NCBI GenBank assembly: GCA_013397865.1
Contig: VZTI01001051.1
Location: 202,907-266,906, forward strand
Origin: Struthidea cinerea
Taxonomy: Eukaryota > Chordata > Aves > Passeriformes > Corcoracidae
Length of the DNA stretch: 64,000 bases
Direction of reading: 5' to 3'
Shown here: positions 37,001 through 50,620 of the stretch, in pieces
How the letters are laid out: every line of letters starts with the position of its first letter
Position numbering within the stretch: position 1 is the first letter of the stretch
Position numbers and translations under genes: made by a program
Notes under the pieces: model-generated
Seen by the model: the letters and a program-made list of their open reading frames with translations, nothing else
What the model was told of the DNA's origin: nothing
The model's database searches: none

Positions 37001-40000
37001 ACAATTTAAACAATTTGAAGTCAATCTTGGGTTTAGAGATGTGGTTTTGAAATATGTTAATATTTTCTGCCTTTAAACGTTGTTTAGGTGTTGACGCAGA
37101 AGCCCTGACTGGGACTTCAGGAGAGATGGTTACGCACAGAGGTGTGCAGAAAGCTACTGACAAACAGCTTTGGGGAGCTGGAAGAGAGGAGGCTGGCTGC
37201 AGCCAGAGCAGCCTTTGCCCTTACAGGATATGTAAAGGAAAGTTGTGGGTAGGCAGTGCTGGCTGTTGCACCGAAAGGAAGGGAAAGTTGTAGTGTAGGC
37301 ATTAAAGGTAAACCTGGCAGTTTGAACATCATCTGAAACGGTCAGAATAGATCAAAGGCTCCTTGAAAAGTTCTCTGAAATATTTCTTATTTCCAGACTT
37401 AGCAGGCTGATTACCTGCTTTATTTTTTATTCAGGTTTTAGTTACCTTCCTGTGTATAAGGCTGAGAGAAAAATTATGGGATAGATGAAGACATCTGTGA
37501 AATGGGAGAAACAGAGACCTGTTCTGTGCTGTTGCTGGAATGCTCCATCTTCCCTTCTGAAAAAGGGCGTCTCTTAAAAAGTAGAGAAACGTGACAGTTA
37601 TATTTGCCACTACAGATAGTCAGATAGATACTAAGAATAAAGAATTATAAACAGAATCATGTGAAATTACTTTCTGCTTGCCCAGAGCTGCAGATGCTGA
37701 AGAGGCACAGATAACATCCTCTTTAGCTGTGGATGTCAGTCGTAAGGGTCCGAGGCACAGAGCTGCAGTGGTTTAAAATAGCTGGCCCCATTGCACATTT
37801 TTTCTAGACCCATTTAATTCCTGGTAAGAATACCACTGACCCAGATTTCTAAATAACGTTGTAAGATAATTTAGTTTTGCAGCTTGCAATTTTAATTAGG
37901 AAACTGTTTTTCTTATTTGGGTCATATGTTTCATTGAAGTAGGAAATGGTCAGCTAATACAAATATCTCAAGAAGCTTGAGCTAGAGCTAGTTCTCAGGA
38001 AAGTTATTAATTATAACAAGCAAGGGATATGAAGTCTTCTCTGAGACTGAGGATTCAAATTTAGAAAATTTTAAAACCAGTTTCAATATTTATTTGGACT
38101 CACACTTGCATAATTACATCATCTGGCTGTATGACTGCACTGTGGCAAAGGGGGTTCACTCAGGTAGGCAGAGCAGTCTGATATTTTGCTTTCATAGTAA
38201 CTTAACACAGGCTAAAATTTTAATAAATGGATGTGAGCCACCTGGGTATCCAGGAGTGGTGTCTACTAAATGGGAATGAAGCTGCTTGATTTCAACTAAG
38301 AGGAGTAAAAGGTAGAAGGAAAAATAAAGAGCCAAGTTTGAAGGCATAGTAGGACACTTTCTAGTTACTCCTGTGTGTTCTTGACTCTTGTTCCTTTAGG
38401 ATAGCTGAAGCACTTCAGTTTCATTGTTCCCTGAGTATCTCATGAATATTTCAGTTCCAAATGGTTGAACATTGCTTTTTATTAGTCCATTTAGATTGCA
38501 GGACAAATATATTTTCCTGCATGTGGCTGAGATTTGGAATAGGGGAATATTTGTGGCATGAGGCAATAAACAAAAAGAAATGCATAGAGTACAGTTCAAT
38601 ACAGTTGTAACAACTGAATGCTTTTTAGAGTTTACACTCACAGGGCTTCACAGACCTGGAACTTGACCCAACATACTTTTTATTTTATCTTTTAATATTA
38701 ATTTCTTGCCAGTAGCACCATCTGATTCTCTCCTCCTGAAAAGTCATCAAGCTGTGAGAAACCGATAATCCTTATAGTAGTTTATTTTTGTTTTTCCAGT
38801 GCAGTTTTCTTGTTTGCTTTTTCTGCTGTCCTCAGTGCACCAGTGGACGTCATTGAAAAGAGCAGTTGTGCTCAGCCATTGGTAAGAAACATTTGTAAAG
38901 CATGTTTGTCATGCATGAATTTGATTACTTTTTTTGTAATTGTGGGCATCTAGAACAGATCCCTGTCCCACTGAGATATCAGGTAAACAAAAAAAAGAGG
39001 ATCAATAATATATCTGATATAGACCAGTCAATTGGTCTATTCACAGTTTTCTTTTTTTCCATTTTTAAAAATATTTAATTATTATCCTGCCTTATTGGTG
39101 AAGTTACTGAGGTTTGGTTCTTTTATAACTAAGGCAGACAAGAGTCCTCAGACATTCCCTCTGGCCAGGTTTCCTGAAATGCATGGCAAGTATCAGAATG
39201 TGATTTCCAAAGAAGTGTATTTTAAAATATTTTGCGTTGCCAATGAGAGGCAGGATGTTACAAAGAACGAAACCCCTTTTATGATGCATTCTGCTGGAAT
39301 TCAGCATGGAGCAGTTTGTTAGGTACTAGCATCCAGTTTAATAATCAGGTTATAGAAAGGAGAAGATTCCTAGGGTTGGTTTTAGCAGTGGAGATGTCAG
39401 GTAATGACAAGACCCAGAGGCCAGCAATTGACAAATGCTGTTCCAGCATCCAGAGGTATCTGTTGCTTCTAGAAATTCTTCTGGGTCAATGGAATGTAAT
39501 TAGGTTGTTGATGGATCACCTAGTTCGCTGTGTGGGCCTTGATCCCCTTTGGGGTTTGTATTTGATTCCAAGGAATTAGAACATCTTTGTTTGGGACTAG
39601 GATAAGATATTTCGTGAGCCTCCCATGAGATTTACGCACGGCTGGCTTCTGTAGTAGACAATCTTTACCCATCCTCCTAATCTGTTTTTCAGCAAAATAT
39701 AGTCGGCCTAGGGGTACATCACACTTATCCACCAAGTAGCATCTGTTTAAAAACCAGAACTAAAAGTCACAGCGTCTCTGTCACCAAGAAAAAAAAAAAA
39801 TTATGCAGGTTTTAATATGGGCATGCAGAAGCTAGTTCTTTAGGAGAAGGGCCTTAAGTTATAGATATGAAAAAAGAACATCAGTGGAATATTGTTACTA
39901 CCAATCAAATCAGATGTCTCTGAAGGGTTTTCAGCCATGTGCATTGGAAAGAACACTATTCTTTCCTCATTTTCTTAGCTGGCACAAGCAGCAGTCTGCT

Positions 40001-41900
40001 GATTTTCACATAATTAAGGAATGCATGATGAAGGCAACAGGCATATTATTTGATATAAAGGCTTAGATGAAGGTGCCAGCTAAGTCTGGAAGATTCTTTA
40101 ATTTGATGTGACTGCTGTCAGGAGCACAAGCTTGATGAAATTAGATCTACTGGCTACCACCAGAGTAGTTGGTGAAGTGAAAAATGTACATGCAGGGTTT
40201 AGGTGGGTTTCCTGAAGTCACTGACTGTATACTTTCATATATCACTCCAGGACTAAGGAGTACAGTGTTAACCTTCTGTGTACCAAAGATGACAATTTGC
40301 ATTTCACAAAATTCTAAAGCTTCAATAGCTTTAGCTGTTTCTGGATCCTGACTGTCAAAACAAAAGCAAAGCCTTACAGCATTCAAAATGCTTGGCTCTT
40401 TGCATCCTTTACTGATCTGTCAGTGATGTAGGCAGGGCATACTTAACTGATAGCTCACCAGAGATCAAAGGAATATGATTTTGCAGGATATTTGAAATGA
40501 CTTAGAATGTTTTATGCATCTAATCATTGTCAGAGAAGGTGTACACACAAAATATCTGATATCTAGTGGGATATCCAATGATCACTTGTGAGCAGAAAGT
40601 CCTGCCCCATTCTTCTCCCCATCTCTGGCATACACACACTAAAGCAGAGGCTGGAGGCCTGTCTGACCCCTGCTCTTCTTGATTATACAAACCCCACACA
40701 CAAGCAATGAGGTCCCTCTTCTTGCATTGTGCCATGTCCTTTGGTTTGAGGCTAGGAGGATAAACCATAGCACGGACAAAGTAAGTTGTGGCGAAGCTTT
40801 TTTGCTGAAGTCACAGCTGGAGACAGAAATACGTCTGTTCTGTTGGTGCTGCGTCTGTTCTGTAGGCGTCTTTGTTCTGATGGCTGGGCAGGATGTGTTT
40901 GAAAGGACCAAGACCACCCTGGAACAGTTGTCATGTTCTGGTAGTTTCAGCTGGTTGTTTCGGCTCTAGCCTGGGTTCAGATCAATGCTTGAAAGCCTAA
41001 TGCTTTTAAGAAGTCAAAAGCCTGTAACTCCATTAGTGTTCCTTTTGGCGTCTAGATCCTTGGTCCAAGAGTGCATCCTCGTGGTGTTGAAGGAGCAGAC
41101 CCTCAGAAGTTTTGAAAAAGCAGCAAACTGAAGCTCACACTGAGAAGAGTGAATGTTGCAGCATCTCAACAGGTCATCCAGTAAAAATGACTTCTATGTT
41201 GCCTATACACCAGATAATCCACACCTACAAACAATTAATCTGATATATCTGATGGGCTTCTTATGGCCACATACAATGACTACTTCACACGGATTTTTAC
41301 AGACTTGCATATAAGACATTTAATTTAAATTTAACCAAAGGCTTTAAAAACTCCAAGTTTTGCTTTCCGTTCTGGATTAGTGTACAATGCATAAATTATT
41401 TTTACAATGTTCTGACATGTTTTGGTTTTGTTTTTATTTTTTTTTTTAATCCTGACATGCTTTTTTTTTCTGTTCATTTGTTGGTCCAGAAAACAAATTG
41501 AGGGCATTGGATGTATGGATAGATTTCCCATAACTAAACCAGTATTCATCTTATGTCTTTCTATGCTTTGGGGATGTTTTTATTTAGTTGTCTTCAAAAG
41601 AAACCTTGAACTGAGCAGGAAAAATCTGGATTTGGTCACCAAAGTGTGGAGTCAAAACCTGCTGTGTCTCTGACTCTTGTTATGTCATACGACTTACTGG
41701 AGAAATACACAATTTTTTTTGGATCCCTGGTTGAGGGAGAGCACAAGCAGAATTTACAATTTGCTCTTTCACCTGTTTCTGGCTTCCCACATCCCTCTCT
41801 CAAAACTACTGGCAAAATTAAGAACTTGTGGGCTACCTACTAGGAATCTAGCCTGAATCTTTACTTAATCTACATACCCTTTTACGTTAAAACAGTAGGG
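34091..41900. other. Anonymous AT-rich non-coding DNA
   Basis: No real gene is found over about 8 kb. Short frames at 37054-37293, 39032-39322 and 40639-40969 were checked and carry no recognisable domain. Small items are a C-rich run near 36891-36900, an inverted repeat ATAGACCA/TGGTCTAT at 39019-39040, and a duplicated CGTCTGTTCTGT word near 40832 and 40850. Confidence 0.6.
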
Positions 41901-41919
41901 AATAAAAGTGTTCTTGTAT

Positions 41920-42480
41920 TCATTAACTGTTAATAGCCACAATATGATTTACAGATTTACAGTTTTTGTTACTATAGGCAGCAATATTTAGTTATAAAGA
42001 AAGCATTTCATTGAAATAAACTAATTTCTGTGCAATTTGATGCTGATTTATAAGACTGTGAGTTTTCTGAAACTCTATGTAGGTGATTCCTTCAGCCAGG
42101 GAGGAAGGGGTATATCAGTATGCAAAGGCTACCACTGCTTCAGGAAGATATGAGGGGTTGGTAAAAAAAAATTCAAAGGCAGACTGGAAAAGTAGAGTAA
42201 ACTGTCCATTAACAACTTAATTACTAATCTTCTGAGCCACATATGACTACTGGCTTAATGAAGGCAATGAAATGTGCGCAATTTGTATCCAAGGTAATTA
42301 CAGTGACACTGCAATTTTCAAAAAATATTAATTTTATTAATCTTAGGAATGCGAATGCATAGAGAAAATTTGTAAAACAAAAGTGATGGCAAATGGGATG
42401 AATACTTTAATGTAATTTAAATTATTGCAAATGTTTGTTTTATGAAGCTCCATCATCAGCCTAAAATTCATTTGCAAATG
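41920..42480. promoter_or_regulatory. Candidate conserved non-coding element
   Basis: AT-rich, non-repetitive sequence with CTTAATTACTAATC, GTAATTACAGTGACA and ATTAATTTTATTAATC words and no coding frame. Regulatory status is inferred only from motif density. Confidence 0.2.
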
Positions 42481-45400
42481 ATCTTCTAAAGCTGAAAATG
42501 GAATGTGGTCATGTACATGTGTAAAACAAAAATGTGAGGCTTAAATGTTTGTAAATTATCTGATTTATTGGTAGCTAGAAACTAGAATCTGATTTACAAT
42601 TGCAGTCTCATTCACAGCATGGATCAGCTACCTACAACTGAGGTGTAGATATTACAAAACCAATTACTGTTCATTATCACTTTACCTGCAAAGGGTGTGT
42701 GTTATGCAAATAGGTCATTACAGCCATGTCTTCTCTTTTTATTTTCTCCTTTTCCTGTTCTTTTGGGTTCTTTCCTTATTTTTAAAACACTGATTTCTGT
42801 CTTCTAAATCAATATTTATTTAGGCTAGACTTTTCCGTGTTCTCTGAATGTATGACTCTCCCCAAATTATTGAGCATGCACATATACAAAGTATGCATAA
42901 ATTACTAGACTATACACAAATAACACAATTTTTGTTCAACAAGTGCCAAACTTCCTCTTTGGGGTGCCAAAAGCATCTTAATCACAAATTCCTCTGCCCT
43001 CAGTTTTTTAAATCTAGAAGAACATAAAGCCAGATGATTACGTCTGGTATTCTGTTACTGTTTTTGACCAAGTTCTGGGGGATGGTGCAGTTTCCCAAAA
43101 GGTAGGGCACTACCACTGAGCTCCACTGAGTCATCCCTTTCCCGGAACTCTACATGAGAAATCCCCATTCTTGGGCTAGATCCTTTTATAAACTTTGAGG
43201 GGATGACAATTAGGTCCATACCTTACTTTACCCCTCTTACTACTTTAAAACAAGAATCACTCTTGATGATGGAAAATGATAACTAATGGAGGGCAAAAAA
43301 AAGGGGAAAAAAAACCCAAAACAAAACCATAGAAAGCCTGGAAAAAATGTTTTCTAAGCATAAGGGAAATAGCTATTAACCCTGAAGACCAAGCCTGATA
43401 GTTCATTCCACTATGTTTTTTCAAAAGTACTCTTTTTGAGCATTGTGCTGAGGGGGATGAATTCAAGCATGGCCATGGGTGTAAGAAGACTTGGAATTCA
43501 CATCCATTAAGATGACAGACAGCTTGCCAGATGGAGCCATTTGAAGCAGCCCTTTTCCTTTCCAACTGTGGAAAGGAACAGTGATTATAATAATGAGACT
43601 GAACTGCTGCAGTGGCTGGAGCAGAATTCTGCTTCCATTTGAAGGGGGTTTGTTGCAACACATGCCTCTCTCACTGTCTGAAGATTTTTAAATTGGAAAA
43701 AGCCAAGCAAACAAACCAGAAGTGGACAAACCTGGGTTATGGAGGTATAATAGCCATGTCAGCAGTAAATGTCACAAATTAAGATATTTTATTGAATATC
43801 CATATTTTTTGTGGGAGCCAGTATCCATAAATGATTTTAGGGACATCCATAGATGATTTTTCCAGCAAGTGAAAGTGTAATTAGCTAAACTGTATTTTAA
43901 ACACATTAAAGGGAAGAGGTATAAATAATACCATTTCAAGCGTAGCAATCTAATGCATTCAAAATTTTCTTGGGATGAATGACTCCTTTGCTAAAAGTGG
44001 TGTCTCACAAGGATCTTTCCTCTTTTCTCCCCAGCCACAAGTTGCTCAGTATTTTTGTCAGTCTGTTCTGTATAAACAGAATTTTTCTTTTCTACAGTAA
44101 TTTTATTTGTATTTGTGAGTATTTGTAATTGTTTGACTCTCTTGTTTGGGTAATGATGTTTCGGACTTTTCTATTATTTTCCATAGAATAGTTTCAGTGA
44201 GCAGTTTTCCAGATACATTTCTGAGATTTCTGCATGCCAGAAAGACTCTTACAGATAGCACTGACCTACCTGAGTAAGCAAAGGAAGAGTCCTTAATGAG
44301 GAGGAAGAAGTGAACAATTTTGATTTCAATTATATTTGTGTCCTCCATTGGCCTAAAATCTGCTTGGATCCAAAATGCTAATAGTGTGCACTTTCTGCTT
44401 CCGAGTATTCTGCTCAACAGTTGGTATGTTGGCAAAATCAAAGAAAAATTATTGAAGTATTTGGTGACAACAAACTATTAAATGAGGTAAATGAAACCAG
44501 TGTTGTCTATTTGGGATGCCTGTTTCAGGCTTTCTGTTGAGATACAGAGTTCTAAGTAAGCATAGGCTGCATTTTTAGAAGTGTTGGGGTCGATCTGAGC
44601 TTCCATTAAATTACAGAATGGAAAATCAACCTAGAAATTGATGATTTATGAATGTACCTTTAGGCATTCAAGTATTGGGGTTAAGATATATGGAAATGTT
44701 GGGAAGTATTACATTAATACTGCTTATAGTGGTAACTTAGTGACCTAATTTTCCAAAAAGCCCATTGAAAGTTAATGAGATATATGTGGCAAAGTACCCA
44801 GTTTCTTTTAGAAGAAGCTTTCTTTTAGTCAATAAGCTTTTAAATGTCATTGAAAAGCACTATGTCACATTTTAGTTTTAGTCCAACTTCAGTAGCATAT
44901 ATTGGTTTTAGTGAGACGAACCCAATATTTTGTTTTCACATTCACAGACTAAGAACATTATATTCATTCATGTTTTCCCAACTGATAAATTCAATAACTA
45001 TCTACTTTTCAAGGCGTTTCTAATAACACGACGATAACATTAAATGGATTTTCTGTGGCACTCTTCAATACAATGGACTATCATGTGTTGAGGCAAGATT
45101 GTTTCATTATGATTATGTGGCATTCTTGAAAACTTTTCACTCAGTATGATGCCATTAGAACTGATAAATCCATGAAAATAACTGAACAACTACTAATCTT
45201 ATTTGGACATAATTAAGTCTGCAATGTAAACTGTACAGACCACAAATCCCATATCAGTACAGGCTGAAAAATCAGTAAAAAAAAAGAAGTAAGCTAATGA
45301 ACCATATCGCTAACTTGAAAACTGTAGATACCTCTTTAAATCAGGTGATAAATATTTGTGAGAAGTTCGGCATGACTTGTGAAGGTTAGCATAAAGCTTT

Positions 45401-46190
45401 ATGCCTTATTTGAACAGAGAAGGAAGAGTCCCTGAATGCTGTCTTGTAAAATGAATTAACATAATAAGTTACAGAATAGCAAATGAATGGTTAATAACAG
45501 CAAATTTGACTGACAAACACATGGAGCGTAAGTAAGAGAGAAATTAATCTCAAAAGCATTGTATTAAGCTAGATAAAAGAATAAGGAAAGAGTCCCTGTT
45601 ATATTTCTCTGCAACCAACTTGGTCTCAAGAACCTCCTTTGAAATGCAAAAGTTTCTGTTAGTGTTCTGCATTCATTCCAGCTCCCAAAGGAGGTGTTGA
45701 TCAGTCTTTCCAAATGCATCTGCGACATTCATGGATAAACCTGTTAGAACACTGAAAAAGTAAGTATGAAATCCCATCTCCACTGAACAAAACTTCCTCT
45801 GTTCCTATACAGAATTTTCCTCTGTGGCGTGTGGCTGTGCAAGTAAATTAGCATTTTGTTTTCAGAATTGTATCTGTAAAAGTCCAAAGATATAAATGCA
45901 AATAGGGTCTCTTATGCGCTGATTTGTATATTCAGACAGATGGAGCTCTGTTTAAGAAAACATTGTTCAGGGGGCCACCTGAGAACTGAGCATATCCAAC
46001 AGAGCATTTAATTGTTTTTCCCTTAAGTACGAAGAAGACTTTCAGCATTTTATCCTCTTAAGTGTTATTCATAGATGTGTATGCAGGATGCCGTTCACAA
46101 AAGAAATGAGGCAACCTGTGTTCACCTTGTTAGGTTTGCAGTTGGTAGAAAAAGGAAGGAAAAAAAGAAACTAGAGAAAAAAATTGAAAG
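42481..46190. other. Anonymous non-coding DNA
   Basis: No gene is found. Minus-strand frames at 43257-43661 (134 codons) and 44103-44441 (112 codons) show no domain signature and no splice or start support. Confidence 0.55.
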
Positions 46191-46194
46191 CAAA

Positions 46195-46640
46195 GAGCTC
46201 TTTGTGGGCCCTGTTTTCCCTGATGAGCACTGATGGGCTCTTTGACCAGCCTCACCTGGGAACCCCACAAATCCAGCCCAGTCCTTGCCTGAGGTGTAGA
46301 CCTCTCTCCAGCCCTGTCTCTGGTCCCATCACCGACTGCTGCTGACAGGAATTTATCTGGACTTGGTTCACTGCCATGTCTAGGGCTGATGATGGGCACT
46401 CCTACCAGCACTGTGTTCTGCCTGCCATGTTCAGACCCTGGGGATGATGTCCTGTCTGTGAGAACACAGCCAGCACAGGGGTCCCCCTCAGCTCCTGGCT
46501 CCCCATCCCTAAGCAAGCAGCTGCGTCTCGCTGTGCCCTGGCAGCAACACTTGGCAGCACAGTCCTCTGTGATGAGTTCATCCTGTCACAGCCAAAACTT
46601 GCAGGCCCACCAGCTTTCCCTTTGATCTCCTCCCTTGACA
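46195..46640. other. GC-richer block, unclassified
   Basis: About 450 bases are clearly richer in G+C than the flanks, without being a CpG island. Overlapping frames are open on both strands (minus 46130-46516, 128 codons; plus 46389-46625, 78 codons; minus 46402-46689, 95 codons). None has a recognisable domain. GC-rich DNA has fewer chance stops, which explains the long frames. It could be an old retroelement fragment, an exon-bearing segment or a local compositional fluctuation. Confidence 0.5.
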
Positions 46641-48865
46641 GAACACATCTGTCAAGTTTACAAAACTGACACATAGCTATCAGATTCATAAGCTTGAGAG
46701 GAAAAAGAAATAGCTCTTTTTCAAAACCAAGGATGAAAACAAGAACATTCTGTCATACTACTTGTAAATACAGTAATAAAGCCATTGCAGAATAGAGGGA
46801 AAGAAAATTATACACCATTTTCTAAAGTTAATTTTATACACAGATGTTCTGTAAGTGACACTATTACCAAAATAAGATAGCAAAAAAATAAAGCATGGAC
46901 TTCATTGGAGCCACAATTTCACTCTAAATCTTCATATTTCAGACGTCTGTCTTAAAGAGATCATGAACTACTCTGACACCAGTAGTGAAGTTTCCACATG
47001 ACCTGTTTTTGTACTCCCAAGGCAGGTCTCATTTCTTCTATTTTACTGATTACATTGGTGAGACACCCAGAGATCTTTAAGCTAATCAAGACTCTATTCT
47101 ATATAGTTATAGTAAATTTTAGTTTCCACTCCAGTGAATTTATAAACAAATATTGAGACAGAGCAGATGAGGAGCCAGAAGATGAAGGTATCTGTAATAA
47201 TGGAGAGATTCACTTTGTTAAGCTGGCTTTTCTAGATGAGTTATTTTGTTTCTTATCAGCTGGAAGAATTTTCAAGATGGTAAAGCAGATGAAGAATTTA
47301 ATTTGCAGTGACATGATGATGTTGTTCTGAGGACTTTAAGCAATGTTATCCCATACAGAAGGACCAGAATAGGAGTATAGATAAGGCAGCTTATAAAAAA
47401 AACCCTCCCTGAGACTGATAAGATTTATAAAAAATATTGAAAATTAATACCAAAATTGGTATTGATGCATTGGGGTATTTCACTTCAATGTGTTTAAAAA
47501 TTACTAAATCTAATAATCCAGATATCACAACAAGTACATGCTTACCTCTGTCACCAGCAGGTGTTTGATTACATACACCTTCCATTGAAGAAGAGTTTAG
47601 AGTGTTCTATTAAGTATTGATATTTAATGACTCTTAGACATGAGTGCAAGATGGTTAGGAAAGGGGAATAATGATTGCAAACATGAAGCCCATAACTATT
47701 TAATAACTTTAGCCATATTTAACACGAAAAGAACAAACCAATCCAAAGTTTAGACCTCAGAACAGACAGTTGTATTACCATGACTTGTCATTGCCAAAAT
47801 TCAAAGAGGGATGGGCTGTATATGCAAGGCTCATGAGACAGGAAGGATCAACTAAAAATTACTTTGGTGTATCATTAAAACAAACAAAATGGACACTGTT
47901 AGAGACAATGAAGGTTTCAAAAGACACAGGGAAAGTAATTAATCTTGAATATTTACTGTGTAACCAGTAAATAGTACCAGTATCTCATCAGAATACATTT
48001 CCAGATATGTGTTTCAGAAATGCCTAATTTGGGTTTATGGAAAATGTGATCTTCAGTTAAACAGTTGTGTATTAAACTCTGATTCAGTCCTTCCCTAAAT
48101 GTCAACAGCTAGACTTTGCTACGTTAATGAAGACTTTCAATATAGCTTTTATCTGCAAATTACTTACTTCGCAGATCAATTTTTACAGTTGCACTTATCT
48201 TGAGAAATGTCTCTATGCTTTATAAACTACAGATAGAATTCTGCCAGTCTAAGTATGATAAATTTACTTCAGAGAGATCTCTTCATTGACTTAGCAAGCA
48301 TTAACCCATTATATTGGATATCCAATTTAATGTGAAATTTATAGTTTTTAGAAAAAACAACAGCATCTGCCTGAATTTACCTCCGTAAAAATACTCTGTG
48401 TTCTGGTTTTGTTAATTTTTAGCCCTTGGCCTCACGTGTAACTGAAAAGTGACTTCTCTGGTACATAGACAGACTAAAAAAGAAAGAGAAGGAAAAAAAA
48501 CCCAAATGGTGTAAAAATTATATTCTGACCTAAAACTTTGCAGTAATCTCTTTCAATTAAAAAGGAAATACCTTACTGCTCTTTCTGTATTGTATATGCT
48601 CCAACTAAATTATATATTAATCATTGACTGAACTATACAACATGTAGTCCTTTTAGAGTTCATATTTGTAATGCTCTCTTCTTTTCTGTTTTCCCATACT
48701 GCAGTCTAGGACAACTCCATAAACCTAATATTAATTCTCTACATATAGTTTACACAGAGTTTTTGTTTGAGTCTTTATTAAAATTGATATAGCACAGAAT
48801 TAGAAGCCATGGTGTGAATCTGTTTAGATATGAAGAACGAATCTGTACATAAAGCTGTTCATGTT
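46641..48865. other. Anonymous AT-rich non-coding DNA
   Basis: Nothing is recognised. Short frames only. Confidence 0.55.
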
Positions 48866-49006
48866 TCACAGAATCACAGAATGTTCTGAGTTGGAAGGGG
48901 CCCACAAGGACCATCAAATCCAACTCCTAGGTGAATGGCCTACACAGGGATCGAACCTGCAACCTTGGCATGTATTAGCACCATGCTCTGCCCAACTGAG
49001 CTAATC
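48866..49006 (-). mobile_element. tRNA-Ile-derived SINE with CR1 tail
   Basis: Read on the minus strand, the element starts with a tRNA-Ile-like head. It has an A box (TAGCTCAGTTGGGCAGAG, 49004 to 48987), an anticodon-loop region with CTAATAC near 48970-48975, and a B box (GGTTCGATCCC, 48957 to 48947), which together form an internal RNA polymerase III promoter. About 25 bases later it switches to a CR1-like 3' tail (GGTCCTTGTGGG, CCTTCCAACTCAG, ATTCTGTGATTCTGTGA). The tail is nearly identical to the end of the CR1 at 22785-23197, consistent with mobilisation by CR1 reverse transcriptase. The structure matches the SINE type known as TguSINE1 in zebra finch and other passerines. A functional tRNA gene is excluded because the acceptor stem cannot pair and the CR1 tail is attached. 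Confidence 0.9.
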
Positions 49007-49590
49007 TCGTTATTTACTGTATAATTAAACAATATGGAAATTTATTTGAAATCAGTGGCCAGTATCACTGACACAGTAACAACAATTACATTGACCCAGA
49101 TAATCTCATCTACGTGCAGGAATGCTGTGCTCTGCAATGGAATTATCATTACATTTTACACAGTAGCAGCAAAGATGATGACATTAGGAAACTGACCATT
49201 AAATGGCGTCCCTCTGCAATGGACTGGGAACAGATTTTATTGGTAATAAGAAAAATTACATGTATAACGTTTGATAACTGCATAAGGTTAAATGGCCATT
49301 GAATTTTCCAGTTCTGTATCCTGGGATCATTGGTATGGAGAGCTTCCTTTCATCAATGTCATGGTCCCACATGGCATGGTCTGTAAAATTTCTTACTTCT
49401 GGAGAGAGACTGTTTCTGTCAGACACATTTTGTATCATTCTCCATGTCTCATATCACTGAAATAAAAACTAAGCAGCCATCTTGAATTTCTGAGAGTCAT
49501 TTTGCCGTTGGTGGATGTCCTTTATGGGTCATAAAGCAAATTCTTGATATCTTCTTTTAGGTGGTAGTGAAATAATGAATATGTGTACAT
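49007..49590. other. Anonymous non-coding DNA
   Basis: No gene or preserved repeat is recognised. Confidence 0.5.
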
Positions 49591-49672
49591 ATACTTAATA
49601 TAAAATGTAAATTATAATACTATAACTATATATCACATATTTATTATATAAAATATGTAAATGTAAAAGGTT
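49591..49672. repeat. Extremely AT-rich tract
   Basis: About 80 bases are almost entirely A and T, with TATATATCACATATTTATTA-type words and only scattered C or G. Such tracts unwind easily and may act as matrix-attachment sequence, but nothing here shows a function. Confidence 0.6.
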
Positions 49673-50335
49673 GTGACAACAAAATATTCCAACATTCCTC
49701 CTTTTTTTCTGCTGTTAATTAGAAGTTTCCCTGCAGTTTTTTTATTGCTCTTCTCCTGACTTCTCTTTTTTTTTTCTGATCTTTAGTTCCTGTTTGCTTA
49801 ATATCATTGATGAGCTCGTTGCCTGACTAACAGATAGCTGTGGCTGCAAATCACATCTCTTCTGCCGTTTGTTCTTTTGGAATACCAGCCTCCTAACATG
49901 GAAGGAAATTAAAGAGAGTTTCCTAATTGAAACAATTTGTTCCAGCAAAGCCAGTCGTTTGCACAGGATCCTGTAGAGAAAGCACCACAGATTTCAAAGG
50001 AAAAGGGCAGGTATATAATACTCAGCCACAGCAGAGTTTTGGGAACTTATACATCTAAAACTAAAGTTTTCTTGGATTGTGTGGTCTGGTGTTGAGCTTC
50101 TTTAGAACCTTAGCTGATTTGTGACAAAGAAGATTAACTTTATCACTACCACTGGAACCTACAAATAAATTCTTTAGCCAAGCCAGATATCAGTGAGAGA
50201 GGTACCCTTCTCTTAAACTTGGGAAACTTGGGTCATTGCAATCCTATTCTCTGCACTGTTGTCAGCATCCAAACCCTGCTCTAGATAAACCTGGCTGGCC
50301 TATATTGCATTTTAAACTTTTAAAAGTTGTATTGT
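49673..50335. other. Anonymous non-coding DNA
   Basis: No gene or preserved repeat is recognised. Confidence 0.5.
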
Positions 50336-50338
50336 AGG

Positions 50339-50620
50339 TGTAGTGGTTTAAGCATAGATAAGGTAGAGTTTGCAGGGAGAACTGACTTCTTTTGTTGCGC
50401 CAAATGATATAGCTGGCAAAAAAGGGAGTGCTGCAGAGGGATTTTTAATCCCTTACAGTAACAGCAGAACAGAGAATACTAAAGAATGACAAAATTGAGC
50501 TGAGATTTTCTTCTTCCAGGAGGGAAAAATAAAAAAATAAGGACTTTTATCCTCCATTGTGTAATGGGATTATACAGAGGCTAAACAGTTGGATGTCCTG
50601 CCCACTCATAATTAATTTTG
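50339..50620 (+). mobile_element. Possible ERV LTR fragment
   Basis: The segment opens with TGTAGTGGTTTAAGC, a start typical of avian ERV LTRs as I recall them (TG terminus plus GTGGTTTA). It continues with a stretch (GGGAGAACTGACTTCTTTTG, GCTGGCAAAAAAGGGAG, CAGAGGGATTTTTAATCCCT) that differs in texture from the flanks. AATAAAAAAATAAGG near 50527 could be a degraded poly(A) signal region. No CA end, target-site duplication or internal gene is identifiable, so the right boundary is a guess. Confidence 0.35.

Noticed and set aside
43257..43661. 134-codon minus-strand frame
   Set aside because: No domain signature, and its start and stop lie in ordinary non-coding sequence.
44280..45605. GGAAGAGTCC-type word seen three times (44282, 45421, 45588)
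   Set aside because: Only ~10 bases are shared with unrelated flanks, as expected by chance.
48947..49004. tRNA-Ile gene
   Set aside because: A and B boxes are present, but the acceptor stem does not pair and a CR1 tail follows, so it is a SINE head.
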